A stretch of 64,000 bases of DNA from Actinoallomurus oryzae (lineage in GTDB: Bacteria; Actinomycetota; Actinomycetes; Streptosporangiales; Streptosporangiaceae), in contig NZ_BAABHF010000046.1 of assembly GCF_039541955.1 (NCBI RefSeq), positions 124,001-188,000 on the forward strand, given 5' to 3'. Under the pieces are notes generated by a model. That model was not told where the DNA came from and did no database searches. It was given only the letters and a program-made list of their open reading frames with translations. The number at the start of each line of letters is the position of its first letter. Position 1 is the stretch's first letter. Positions 45,751 to 54,592 of the stretch are shown here, piece by piece. A program made the position numbers and the translations under genes.

Positions 45751-46625
45751 CGCTCGTGATCGCCCGTACCCGCGAGGAACTCGCGGCGGCCCGTTCGTCT
45801 TTCGGGACGATCGCGCTCGTGCCCACCATGGGCGCGTTGCACGAGGGCCACCGGTCCCTGATGCGCCGGGCGCGTGGCCTGGCCGGCACGGTCGCCGTGA
45901 GCATCTTCGTCAACCCGCTGCAGTTCGGGCCGAACGAGGACCTCGACCGCTATCCCCGTACGCTCTCGGACGACCTGGCCGTCTGCGCCGACGAGGGCGT
46001 CGGGCTGGTGTTCGCGCCGACGGCCGAGACCATGTACCCCGAGGGCCGCGGCACCGGGGTCACGGTCAGCGCGGGCGAGATGGGGACGATCGTCGAGGGC
46101 GCCTCCCGGCCGGGCCACTTCGACGGCGTGCTGACCGTCGTGCTCAAGCTGTTCAACCTGGTCCGCCCGGAGATCGCCGTCTTCGGCGAGAAGGACGCGC
46201 AGCAGCTCGCGATGATCCGCCGGATGGTCGCCGACTTGAACGTCCCAGTGTGGATCGACGCCTGCCCGACCGTGCGCGAGAAGGACGGGCTGGCGCTGTC
46301 GAGCCGCAACCGGTACCTCTCGCCGCCGGAGCGCGTCACGGCGCTGTCGCTGTCGCTGGCCCTGCGGCGGGGCGCCGCGGCGGCGCAGGACGGGCCCGCC
46401 AAGGTCCTCACGGCGGCCCGCGCCGTGCTCGACGAGGCGGCCGACACCGAGCCGCCGCTGGAGCTGGACTACCTCAAGCTGGTGGACCCGACGACGTTCC
46501 ACGAGGTCGACGAGGAGTACGTCGGCCCGGCCGTCCTCGCCGTCGCCGGCAAGGTGGGCTCCACCCATCTGATCGACAACACCCCGCTGTACCTGACGCC
46601 GGAGCCGCCCACGGAGTCGCGCTGA
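45747..46625 (+). CDS. panC: Pantothenate synthetase
   Basis: Condenses pantoate and beta-alanine with ATP to pantothenate. 292 residues. PTMGALHEGH (HIGH-like), FVNPLQFGPNEDLDRYPR, EKDAQQLAMIRRMV and the KMSKS-like LSSRNRYLSP are intact. ATG 45747 overlaps the upstream stop (ATGA). panD, the beta-alanine source, lies 1.9 kb on, behind an inserted lysR/SDR pair. Confidence 0.97.
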   Translation: MTLVIARTREELAAARSSFGTIALVPTMGALHEGHRSLMRRARGLAGTVAVSIFVNPLQFGPNEDLDRYPRTLSDDLAVCADEGVGLVFAPTAETMYPEGRGTGVTVSAGEMGTIVEGASRPGHFDGVLTVVLKLFNLVRPEIAVFGEKDAQQLAMIRRMVADLNVPVWIDACPTVREKDGLALSSRNRYLSPPERVTALSLSLALRRGAAAAQDGPAKVLTAARAVLDEAADTEPPLELDYLKLVDPTTFHEVDEEYVGPAVLAVAGKVGSTHLIDNTPLYLTPEPPTESR

Positions 46626-46649
46626 CATTCCGCCCGATGCGGGTACACG

Positions 46650-47513
46650 TCAGCGGGTGACCTCCAGGGCCGTTTCGACGAACCAGGTGGTCCAGGGCGA
46701 CCGGCTGCCCTCCGGCCAGAGGACCAGTGTCCGGTACGGCGACGCGTCGGGCACCGGACGGTAGGTCACGTCGGGGCGGACATTCCTCGCGGCCAGCGAG
46801 GCGGGCACCAGCGCGACGGCCTGGCCGAGGGCGACCACCTCCAGCAGCTGGGCCGTGTCCCGTACGACCGGCCCGTCGGCCGGCCGATCCGGGTTTCCCA
46901 GCCAGTAGTCGCGGTCCGCCGGGCCACTCCATCGTGGTGCCGGCTCGGTGACCAGGTCGGCGGTACTGAGGACGTCGCGTACGGCCAGCTCGTGTCCGGC
47001 GGCGAGCGCCGCGACGCGTGGTTCGGTCGTCAGCAACTCGGTGTCCAGGCCGTGGCCGTCGAAGCACCCCGCTATCGCCACGTCCGCGCGCCCGTCGCGG
47101 ACCATGTCGGCCTGTTCCCCGAATCCACTCACCACGACCCGGAGGTCCGGCGCGTCCGGTTCCGCACGGAAGCGCGCGCGGATCCGGTGCAGCAACTCCG
47201 TGGCGACCCCTGGTTTGGCGGTGACCACGAGGCTTCGGCCGGGAAGTCCCGCACGCCGCGTCCGGCGTACCGCGGAATCGAGGGCACCCAGGACAACGGC
47301 CGCCTCCTTGACCAGGGTCTCGCCGGCCCGGGTCAGCGTCAGCCGGTGCCCGGCGCGATCGAACAGGGCGACACCGAGCCGGCGCTCCAGTTGACGCATG
47401 GCCCGGGACAGGGGCGGCTGCGCGATGCCGAGCCGTTCGGCGGCGCGGGTGATGTTCAGGTCCTCGGCGACGGCGCGGAAGTAACGCAGCTCGCGGATCT
47501 CCGGCTCCGGCAT
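46650..47513 (-). CDS. LysR-family transcriptional regulator
   Basis: A 287-residue LysR protein. N-terminal HTH (IRELRYFRAVAEDLNITRAAERLGIAQPPLSRAMRQLE, read in parts) and an effector domain with RSLVVTAKPGV. Start ATG 47513 is chosen: TACCCT (47525-47520) lies 6 bases upstream and relatives begin close to IRELRYF; ATG 47540, with GGGAAAG, is alternative. Divergent from an SDR at 47583, its likely target. Both lie inside panC-panD and so look inserted. Confidence 0.9.
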   Translation of the reverse strand: MPEPEIRELRYFRAVAEDLNITRAAERLGIAQPPLSRAMRQLERRLGVALFDRAGHRLTLTRAGETLVKEAAVVLGALDSAVRRTRRAGLPGRSLVVTAKPGVATELLHRIRARFRAEPDAPDLRVVVSGFGEQADMVRDGRADVAIAGCFDGHGLDTELLTTEPRVAALAAGHELAVRDVLSTADLVTEPAPRWSGPADRDYWLGNPDRPADGPVVRDTAQLLEVVALGQAVALVPASLAARNVRPDVTYRPVPDASPYRTLVLWPEGSRSPWTTWFVETALEVTR

Positions 47514-47582
47514 ACCGCCAGGGTATGGGGCGGCACCCATTCGGTCTTTCCCTTTCGGAGCCCCGGCGACTGGAGTGGAGGG

Positions 47583-48407
47583 ATGAACGCGAATGAAGTG
47601 GCACTCGTCACCGGCGGCAACAAGGGCATCGGCCGAGAGATCGTTCACCGTCTCGCCCAGCGGGGCCTCACCGTCTACCTGGCTGCGCGCAGTCCGGAGC
47701 GCGGCCACTCGGCCGTCGAGGAACTGAAGAGGGAAGCGGCGGCGACGCGCGGCGGAAGGCCGTCGGGGAATCCGGCCGGCGTGGACGCCGATCTCGGCGG
47801 AAACGGCGACGGGCCGGATATTCGGTTCGTGCGGCTCGATGTGACCGATCCGGGCTCCGCCGAGGCGGCCGTCGACAGGATCGAAACCGAGGCGGGACGG
47901 CTGGACGTGCTCGTCAACAACGCCGGGATCATGGTCGAGTGGGGCGTCCGGACCGCCGACGTCACGGCCGCGCAACTCCGCGAGGTGTACGAGGTCAACG
48001 TCTTCGGCGTCGTCACGGTGACATCGGCCTGCGTGCCTCTGCTCCGCCGGTCGCACAATCCGCGGATCGTCAACATGTCCAGCGGGCTCGGTTCTCTCAC
48101 GACGCTGAGCGACCCGACGAACCCCCTCTCGACTCGCGGGTTCCTCGCGTACAGCTCGTCCAAAGCCGCGCTCAACACCCTCACGCTGATCTACGCCGGT
48201 GCCCTCCGCGCCGACGGCATCAAGGTCAACGCCGTCAGCCCGGGCCTTGTGCCGACCGACCAGAACGCCGCCGCGACCTTCCCCCGCGGCGACCGGACCA
48301 CGGCCGACGGCGCCGTCGGCCCGGTCCTGCTCGCGACGATCCCCGCCGACGGACCCACCGGCGTCTTCCGCGGTCCGGACTCACTGGACGACGTCATCCC
48401 GTGGTGA
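47583..48407 (+). CDS. Short-chain dehydrogenase/reductase
   Basis: A 274-residue classical SDR. Cofactor loop TGGNKGIG (9-16), NNAG (about 110), catalytic Ser in NMSSGLG, Tyr/Lys in YSSSKAA, and PG after. A Gly/Arg-rich insert (about 52-75) is longer than usual. It is carbonyl-reductase-like (NNAG, NKGIGREI). GGAGG-like sequence lies before ATG 47583. Paired with divergent lysR; substrate unknown. Confidence 0.9.
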   Translation: MNANEVALVTGGNKGIGREIVHRLAQRGLTVYLAARSPERGHSAVEELKREAAATRGGRPSGNPAGVDADLGGNGDGPDIRFVRLDVTDPGSAEAAVDRIETEAGRLDVLVNNAGIMVEWGVRTADVTAAQLREVYEVNVFGVVTVTSACVPLLRRSHNPRIVNMSSGLGSLTTLSDPTNPLSTRGFLAYSSSKAALNTLTLIYAGALRADGIKVNAVSPGLVPTDQNAAATFPRGDRTTADGAVGPVLLATIPADGPTGVFRGPDSLDDVIPW

Positions 48408-48519
48408 GTCGGCGGCGCGACGGGCACGGCGGTCTGTTCCGGAGGGTGTCCTGCCGGCGGCTAAAATCGCCCGCGACCTGTAGAAATGCAGGCGGGGAGC
48501 CGACTTCAGGAGAAATCCA

Positions 48520-48942
48520 GTGCTTCGCACCATGTTCAAATCCAAGATCCACCGGGCCACGGTCACCCAGGCCGACCTGCACTATGTGGGCTCCATCACG
48601 ATCGACGAGGACCTGATGGAGGCGGCGGACCTGCTCGCGGGCGAGCAGGTGCAGGTGGTCGACATCGACAACGGCGCCCGCCTGGAGACGTACGTCATCG
48701 CCGGGCCGCGCGGGAGCGGCGTGATCGGGCTGAACGGCGCGGCGGCGCGGCTCGTGCACCCCGGCGACCTGGTCATCATCATGAGCTACGCGGCCATGAC
48801 GGATGAGGAGTCCCGCGCCTTCGAGCCGAAGGTCGTCCATGTCGACCGGGACAACCGGATCATCGCCCTGGGCTCCGACCCGGCCGAGCCGGTGCCCGGC
48901 ACCGCGACGGTCCGCGGCGACACACTCGCCGAGCCCGCCTGA
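48520..48942 (+). CDS. panD: Aspartate 1-decarboxylase (pyruvoyl-dependent)
   Basis: Makes beta-alanine from aspartate for pantothenate. 140 residues; the proenzyme self-cleaves at Gly24-Ser25 in HYVGSITIDE, making the pyruvoyl group. NGARLETYVIAG and NGAAARLVHPGD are conserved. GTG 48520 (AGGAG upstream) gives the family-standard position of the cleavage site; ATG 48532 would be four residues short. TAAAAT at 48462-48467 is a likely -10. Confidence 0.96.
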   Translation: MLRTMFKSKIHRATVTQADLHYVGSITIDEDLMEAADLLAGEQVQVVDIDNGARLETYVIAGPRGSGVIGLNGAAARLVHPGDLVIIMSYAAMTDEESRAFEPKVVHVDRDNRIIALGSDPAEPVPGTATVRGDTLAEPA

Positions 48943-48989
48943 GAGACCACGTGCGCTGAGCTCCCCCGGAGGAATCGGGCGTTCGGGAC

Positions 48990-49020
48990 GCGAGTTATAG
49001 TCAGATTGACGAGAACTCGC
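48990..49020 (+). promoter_or_regulatory. Promoter and inverted-repeat operator candidate for nadB
   Basis: A -10-like TATAGT (48996-49001) lies within an inverted repeat GCGAGTT (48990-48996) / AACTCGC (49014-49020), spacing 17. A regulator binding there would block the nadB promoter. The regulator is not identified. Confidence 0.5.
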
Positions 49021-49037
49021 CTCCCCCAGGAGGGCTC

Positions 49038-50657
49038 ATGCTCCCTCGACGCCTCACCGCTCCGCCGCCCGGTTGGACGACCGACGCCGACATCGTTGTG
49101 ATCGGGTCCGGGATCGCCGGTCTCGTGGCCGCCCTGCGCGCCCGTACGGCGGGGAAGGTCCTTCTCGTCACCAAGGCGCTCCTCGATGACGGGTCCACGC
49201 GCTGGGCGCAGGGCGGGATCGCCGCGGCGCTCCACCCTGGCGACTCTCCGGAGGACCACCTCACCGACACCCTCACCGCGGGGGTCGGCGTCTGCGACCC
49301 CGAGGCCGTACGCGTGCTGGTCACCGAGGGGCCCGACGCGGTACGCGAGCTGATCGCGCTCGGCACCGACTTCGACCGCGACGGGGAGGGCCACCTCGCG
49401 CTCACCCGCGAAGGCGGCCACCTGCGGCGCCGCATCGCGCACGCCGGCGGCGACGCGACCGGCGCGGAGATCAGCCGGGCCCTGCTCGCCGCGACCAAGG
49501 ACGCCGGGATCGAGGTCATCGAGCACGCCCTGGCGCTCGATCTGATGATCGAGGACGGGCGGACGGCCGGCGTCACCCTCCACGTCATGGGGGAGGGGCA
49601 GCGCGACGGCGTCGGCGCCGTACGGGCCCGCGCGGTGATCCTCGCGACCGGCGGGCTCGGGCAGGTCTTCGAGGCGACCACGAACCCGGAGGTCTCCACC
49701 GGCGACGGCGTGGCCCTCGCGCTGCGGGCCGGGGCGCGGGTCGCCGATGTGGAGTTCGTGCAGTTCCACCCGACGCCCATGTGGCTCGGCCCGGACGCGC
49801 GTGGCCGCCAGCCGCTCATCTCCGAGGCCGTGCGAGGCGAGGGTGCCTTCCTGGTCGACGGTTCCGGCGAGCGGTTCATGACCGGCCGGCACCCGCTCGC
49901 CGACCTGGCCCCCCGCGACGTCGTGACCAAGGAGATCATGAAGCGGATGCGCGAGACCGGCGAGCCGTGCATGTACCTGGACGGACGCAACCTCGGCCCG
50001 CGCATCTGGGCGCAGCGGTTCCCCACGATCCTGGCGACCTGTGAGCGGCACGGCATCGACCCGGTCAACGAGCCGATCCCGGTGCTGCCCGCCGCGCACC
50101 ACGCGAGCGGCGGCGTCCGTACGGACCTGTGGGGGCGCACGAGCGTCCCCGGCCTGTACGCCTGCGGCGAGGTCGCCTGCACCGGCGTCCACGGCGCCAA
50201 CCGCCTCGCCTCCAACTCGCTGCTCGAAGGGCTGGTGTTCGCCCAGCGGATCGCGTCGGTACTGGCCGACGACACTGAGCGGGACGCCCCGGCGCCATCG
50301 GGGGCCGCCGGGGCGTCCACCCTCCTCGACCCCGGAATCCGGCCCGAGATCCAGCGGATCATGACGGCCGGCTGCGGCGTGCTGCGTGACGGCCCCGGCC
50401 TCGAACGTGCCGCGGCCGAACTGGCCGCACTGGCGAGCCGCACGACCGACCGCCCGTGCACGGAGGCCTGGGAGGTCACGAACCTGTACACCGTCGCCTC
50501 ACTGATCGTCGCCTCGGCGCGGCGCCGTGAGGAGACGCGTGGCAGCCACTGGCGGTCGGACTTCCCCGACGCCTCCGACGAGTGGCGCGGGCACCTCGTC
50601 TCGGCGCTCGACGGCGACACCCTCACCACGACGTACGAACCCACGGAGAACCGATGA
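49038..50657 (+). CDS. nadB: L-aspartate oxidase
   Basis: FAD enzyme oxidising aspartate to iminoaspartate, first step of NAD synthesis. 539 residues. FAD loop VIGSGIAGL (about 15-23), then STRWAQGGIAAAL, GGLGQVFEATTNP, EFVQFHPTPMW, EAVRGEGAFLVD, HHASGGVRTD and GANRLASNSLLEG are conserved. AGGAGGG precedes ATG 49038. Quinolinate synthase nadA is not adjacent. nadC overlaps the stop by 4 bases. Confidence 0.97.
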   Translation: MLPRRLTAPPPGWTTDADIVVIGSGIAGLVAALRARTAGKVLLVTKALLDDGSTRWAQGGIAAALHPGDSPEDHLTDTLTAGVGVCDPEAVRVLVTEGPDAVRELIALGTDFDRDGEGHLALTREGGHLRRRIAHAGGDATGAEISRALLAATKDAGIEVIEHALALDLMIEDGRTAGVTLHVMGEGQRDGVGAVRARAVILATGGLGQVFEATTNPEVSTGDGVALALRAGARVADVEFVQFHPTPMWLGPDARGRQPLISEAVRGEGAFLVDGSGERFMTGRHPLADLAPRDVVTKEIMKRMRETGEPCMYLDGRNLGPRIWAQRFPTILATCERHGIDPVNEPIPVLPAAHHASGGVRTDLWGRTSVPGLYACGEVACTGVHGANRLASNSLLEGLVFAQRIASVLADDTERDAPAPSGAAGASTLLDPGIRPEIQRIMTAGCGVLRDGPGLERAAAELAALASRTTDRPCTEAWEVTNLYTVASLIVASARRREETRGSHWRSDFPDASDEWRGHLVSALDGDTLTTTYEPTENR

Positions 50658-51541
50658 GAGACGCCACGCACACCTGGCTGACCGAGGCCGGCCTCGACCC
50701 CCAGACCGTGGAGGGCGTCGTACGCGTCGCGCTGGCCGAAGACGGGGAGCGCGACGTCACGAGCGAACCGATCTTCGACGCCGACGCCGCGGCCGGCGCC
50801 GACGTGGTGACGCGCCGCCCCGGCGTGGTCGCGGGCCTGCCGGTGGCCGCGCTGGTGTTCGAGACGCTCGGCCTCACGGTCAAGCCGCTCGCCGCCGACG
50901 GTGACCGGATCGCCGCGGGCGACGTGCTGCTCTCGGTCGAAGGGCCGCTGCTCGGGCTGCTGCGCGCCGAACGCACCGCGCTGAACTTCCTCACCCACCT
51001 GTCCGGCGTCGCCACCGTCACCCGGCAGTGGGCGGACGCCGTCGAGGGCACCCGGGCGCGGGTACGCGACACCCGCAAGACGCTGCCCGGCCTGCGGGCC
51101 CTGCAGAAGTACGCGGTGCGCTGCGGCGGCGGCGTCAACCACCGCATGTCGTTGTCGGACGCCGCGCTGATCAAGGACAACCACGTCGCGGCGGCCGGCT
51201 CGGTCACCGCGGCGTTCGAGGCCGTACGAGCCCCGGGCCTGCACGTTCAGGTCGAGTGCGACACGCTCGACCAGGTGCGCGAGGCGCTGGCGGCCGGTGC
51301 GACCGCGATCCTGCTGGACAACATGGGCATCCCCACGATGACCGAGGCCGTGGCCCTGGTCGCGGGGCGGGCCGAGCTGGAGGCCAGCGGCGGTCTTTCG
51401 TTGGACGGGGCCCGAGATGTGGCCGAGACCGGGGTCGACTACCTTGCCGTTGGGGCACTGACCCATTCGGTGCAGGCCCTGGACATCGGCCTTGACCTCA
51501 ACCAGCGGGGACCGGATGCTGCTCACGATCGACGTCGGTAA
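50654..51541 (+). CDS. nadC: Nicotinate-nucleotide pyrophosphorylase (carboxylating)
   Basis: Converts quinolinate and PRPP to nicotinate mononucleotide. 295 residues. ERTALNFLTHLSGVAT, the DTRKTLPGLRALQKYAV stretch, GGGVNHRMSLSDAALIKDNH and the C-terminal ASGGLSLDG (PRPP side) are intact. ATG 50654 overlaps the nadB stop; its 3' end overlaps coaX by 26 bases. Confidence 0.97.
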   Translation: MRDATHTWLTEAGLDPQTVEGVVRVALAEDGERDVTSEPIFDADAAAGADVVTRRPGVVAGLPVAALVFETLGLTVKPLAADGDRIAAGDVLLSVEGPLLGLLRAERTALNFLTHLSGVATVTRQWADAVEGTRARVRDTRKTLPGLRALQKYAVRCGGGVNHRMSLSDAALIKDNHVAAAGSVTAAFEAVRAPGLHVQVECDTLDQVREALAAGATAILLDNMGIPTMTEAVALVAGRAELEASGGLSLDGARDVAETGVDYLAVGALTHSVQALDIGLDLNQRGPDAAHDRRR

Positions 51542-52307
51542 CACTCACACCGTGCTCGGCCTGTTCGAGGGCGATGAGGTCATCGAGCACTGGCGGATCA
51601 ACACCGACTCCCGGCGCACCGCCGACGAGATCGCGGTGGTCCTCCAGGGGCTGGTGCAGCAGAGCCCGCTGCTGGCCGAGACCGACATCAGCGGCATCGC
51701 GCTGTGCTCGACGGTGCCGTCGGTGCTGCACGAGATGCGGGAGATGTGCCGGCGCTACTACGGCGACGTGTCCGCCGTGATCGTCGAGCCGGGCGTCAAG
51801 ACCGGTGTGCCGGTGCGGATGGACAACCCCAAGGAGGTCGGGTCCGACCGGATCATCAACGCCCTGGCCGCGAACCACATCTACGGCGGTCCGGCGATCG
51901 TGGTCGACTTCGGCACGGCCACGACCTTCGACGCCGTCTCGCCCAAGGGCGAGTACGTCGGCGGGGCGATCGCCCCGGGCATCGAGATCGCGGTCGACGC
52001 GCTGTCGGCCCGCGGCGCGCAACTGCACAAGGTGGAGCTCGTCCGGCCCCGCAACGTCATCGGCAAGAGCACGGTCGAGGCGCTCCAGTCGGGCATCATC
52101 TTCGGCTTCGCCGGGCAGGTGGACGGCGTGGTCGACCGGATGTCGGAGGAGCTGGCCGACAATCCCGAGGACGTCACGGTGGTCGCCACCGGCGGCCTCG
52201 CGCCCCTGGTGCTGGACGAGGCCCGCACCATCGACGCGTACGAGCCGTGGCTCACGCTGATCGGCCTGCGCCTGGTCTACGAGCGCAACGTCAGCGTCTC
52301 CGGCTGA
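51516..52307 (+). CDS. coaX: Type III pantothenate kinase
   Basis: Phosphorylates pantothenate, first step of CoA synthesis. 263 residues of the ASKHA fold. LTIDVGNTHTVLGLF (phosphate 1), NPKEVGSDRIINALAA, VVDFGTATTFDAVSPKGEYVGGAIAPG (adenosine side, read in parts) and VATGGLAPLV are conserved. Shorter start ATG 51516 is used as family starts with MLLxIDVGN. Convergent with the hypothetical gene at 52308; the stops are adjacent. Confidence 0.97.
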   Translation: MLLTIDVGNTHTVLGLFEGDEVIEHWRINTDSRRTADEIAVVLQGLVQQSPLLAETDISGIALCSTVPSVLHEMREMCRRYYGDVSAVIVEPGVKTGVPVRMDNPKEVGSDRIINALAANHIYGGPAIVVDFGTATTFDAVSPKGEYVGGAIAPGIEIAVDALSARGAQLHKVELVRPRNVIGKSTVEALQSGIIFGFAGQVDGVVDRMSEELADNPEDVTVVATGGLAPLVLDEARTIDAYEPWLTLIGLRLVYERNVSVSG

Positions 52308-52859
52308 TCAGTACTCGAGCTCGACGGTGATCTTGTATCTGTGCTCGACCGGTGAGACCTTCTCGCACTCCACGGTCGCGGTGCGCCCCTCGTGCTCCAG
52401 CCTCAGCGACCAATCGCCGGACTGGAAGCACAGCGCGACATCCTTCTCGGTGGTGCTGCCGCCGTTGTCACCGACCCAGTCGGTCACGGCCTTGACCGGG
52501 GCGGGAACACACGACGTGGCCAGCGGACAGTACGCCATGAACCCCACCCGGCGATAGTGGTTGTCACCGCCCAGCTCGAGACGATCGAAGCCGCCCTGGG
52601 GCATGCTCAGCGAGTCGGCCCACTGCCGGAGGTAATGGCTCGGCCGGTAGTCGACGGTGTAGTACGCGACACCGGCGATCGCGATGATCACCACGCCGGC
52701 GATGAGGAGGAGCGGGAGCAGCGGGCCGCGGCGTCGCCGGGCGGGAGGCCAGGGAGGTCCTGGCGGCCCGACGTTGGGAGGGCCGCCGAACGCCGGTCCC
52801 GGCGGCGGGGGTGGTCCCTGCGGCGGAGGTGGCGGTCCAGGGTGGGGCGGGAGGTTCAT
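52308..52859 (-). CDS. Proline-rich single-TM protein of unknown function
   Basis: A 183-residue protein. A Pro/Gly-rich N-terminus with Pro runs (2-42), an Arg cluster, one TM helix (about 48-66: LLPLLLIAGVVIIAIAGVA) and an exported domain with three Cys. It is like many actinomycete membrane proteins of the form Pro-rich/TM/small extracellular domain. No family recognised; no close operon partner. Adjacent to lysS, divergent across about 140 bases. Confidence 0.7.
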   Translation of the reverse strand: MNLPPHPGPPPPPQGPPPPPGPAFGGPPNVGPPGPPWPPARRRRGPLLPLLLIAGVVIIAIAGVAYYTVDYRPSHYLRQWADSLSMPQGGFDRLELGGDNHYRRVGFMAYCPLATSCVPAPVKAVTDWVGDNGGSTTEKDVALCFQSGDWSLRLEHEGRTATVECEKVSPVEHRYKITVELEY

Positions 52860-53000
52860 CGGCGCTGATGCTAATGACCGGATGCGCGATACGTCCCCTA
52901 ACCACCGTCGTCACGTGCGTTTCTCATGTCGTACCGGTCGCATCGGCGGTACGGGGAATGCGTTCGCGAGGCGCTCGGGCCGATCGGTAGCCTTCTCACC

Positions 53001-54488
53001 GTGAGCGAGCCGAGCGAAGACCTTCCGGAGCAGATGCGGATCCGCCGTGACAAGGCGGAGCGCCTGCGTGAGAGCGGGGTCGACCCGTACCCCCTTGGAT
53101 TCCCGCGTACGACCACGATCGCGAAGGTCCGCGCGGACCATCCCGACCTGGAGCCGGGCGCGTCCACCGGGGAGAAGGTCGGTGTCACCGGCCGCGTCAT
53201 GCTGGCTCGTAACACCGGCAAGCTCTGCTTCGCCACCATCCGCGACGGCAGCGGCGACATCCAGATCATGCTGTCCCTCGCCAACGTCGGCCAGGAGGCG
53301 CTGGACGCGTGGAAGCGCGACATCGACCTCGGTGACCAGGTCGGCGTCGAGGGCGAGGTCATCACGTCCAAGCGCGGCGAGCTGTCGATCATGGCGGACC
53401 GCTACGTGCTCACCTCCAAGTGCCTGCGCCCGCTGCCGGAGAAGCACGCCGGCCTGACCGACCCCGAGCAGCGCGTACGCCTCCGCTACGTCGACCTGAT
53501 CGTCAACGACGAGGCCCGGCGCATGGCCCGGCTGCGCAGCGACACCGTGCGGGCGATCCGGGAGTACATGAACGACCGCGAGTTCCTCGAGGTCGAGACC
53601 CCGATGCTCCAGCCGATCCACGGCGGGGCGTCCGCGCGGCCGTTCATCACGCACATCAACGCGTACGACATGGACCTCTACCTGCGGATCGCGATCGAGC
53701 TGTACCTCAAGCGGCTCGTCGTCGGCGGCATCGAGAAGGTCTATGAGATCAGCCGCAACTTCCGCAACGAGGGCGCCGACTCCTCCCACAACCCCGAGTT
53801 CACCATGCTCGAGGCCTACGAGGCGTACGGCGACTACGACACGATCGCCACGCTGACCCGCGAGATCTACCAGGCCGCGGTGGTGGCCGCGCTCGGCACG
53901 ACCGTCGTGGTCCACGACGGCCAGGAGGTCGACCTCGGCGGCGACGAGTGGCCCAAGATCACGCTGTACGACGCGGTGTCGGGCGCGGTGGGCGAGGAGC
54001 TGACCACCGAGACGCCGATCGAGCAGGTGCGCAAGGTGTTCGACCTGCGCGGCCTGGAGTACGACCCGGCGTGGGGGCAGGGGCGCCTCGTGCAGGAGCT
54101 GTTCGAGGAGCTGGTCGAGCGCACGCTGATCCAGCCGACGTTCGTCCGCGACTACCCGCTGGAGACCTCGCCGCTCGCCCGTACGCACCGGTCCAACCCG
54201 CTGCTGACCGAAAAGTGGGACCTCATCGGCTTCGGCACCGAGCTGGGCACGGGGTACTCCGAGCTGATCGACCCGATCGAGCAGCGGCGCCGGCTCACCG
54301 AGCAGTCCCTCCTGGCGGCCGGCGGCGACCCGGAGGCCATGCAGCTCGACGAGGACTTCCTGCGCGCGCTGGAGTACGCCATGCCCCCGACCGGCGGCGT
54401 CGGCATCGGCATCGACCGCATGATCATGGCGTTCACCGGCAAGAACATCCGCGAGACCATCCTTTTCCCGCTGGTCAAGCCGGAATAG
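53001..54488 (+). CDS. lysS: Lysyl-tRNA synthetase (class II)
   Basis: Charges tRNA-Lys. 495 residues: an OB-fold anticodon domain (about 60-170: VGVTGRVMLARNTGKLCFATIRDGSGDIQ read in parts) and class II catalytic core with motif 2 FRNEGAD, ERSHNPEFTMLEAYEAY-like sequence, and motif 3 GIGIGIDRM. GTG 53001 has TAGCCT (52988-52993) 7 bases upstream (leaderless). The upstream frame from 52926 lacks family similarity. In many actinomycetes lsr2 follows; here it is absent. Confidence 0.96.
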   Translation: MSEPSEDLPEQMRIRRDKAERLRESGVDPYPLGFPRTTTIAKVRADHPDLEPGASTGEKVGVTGRVMLARNTGKLCFATIRDGSGDIQIMLSLANVGQEALDAWKRDIDLGDQVGVEGEVITSKRGELSIMADRYVLTSKCLRPLPEKHAGLTDPEQRVRLRYVDLIVNDEARRMARLRSDTVRAIREYMNDREFLEVETPMLQPIHGGASARPFITHINAYDMDLYLRIAIELYLKRLVVGGIEKVYEISRNFRNEGADSSHNPEFTMLEAYEAYGDYDTIATLTREIYQAAVVAALGTTVVVHDGQEVDLGGDEWPKITLYDAVSGAVGEELTTETPIEQVRKVFDLRGLEYDPAWGQGRLVQELFEELVERTLIQPTFVRDYPLETSPLARTHRSNPLLTEKWDLIGFGTELGTGYSELIDPIEQRRRLTEQSLLAAGGDPEAMQLDEDFLRALEYAMPPTGGVGIGIDRMIMAFTGKNIRETILFPLVKPE

Positions 54489-54513
54489 GCCCGAGATCAC
54501 GCGCCTGCCGCGG

Positions 54514-54554
54514 CATGAACCGCCTCGATCCGGCGATACTGAGTGCGGTTCATG
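54514..54554 (+). promoter_or_regulatory. Perfect inverted repeat in the leader of the ANTAR gene
   Basis: CATGAACCGC (54514-54523) pairs perfectly with GCGGTTCATG (54545-54554), 21-base loop. It lies between the lysS stop and the GAF-ANTAR start (54593), so it may terminate lysS or form a regulatory hairpin; ANTAR proteins bind hairpin RNAs, but a dual hexaloop pattern is not evident. Confidence 0.45.
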
Positions 54555-54592
54555 GGCATGCGCCGGACTTCGGCGCGGGGGGAGGAGGCGTC

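Noticed and set aside
49001..51544. A long open frame antisense to nadB-nadC (about 850 codons)
   Set aside because: Ser/Arg/Pro-rich shadow with no domain; nadB and nadC are certain.
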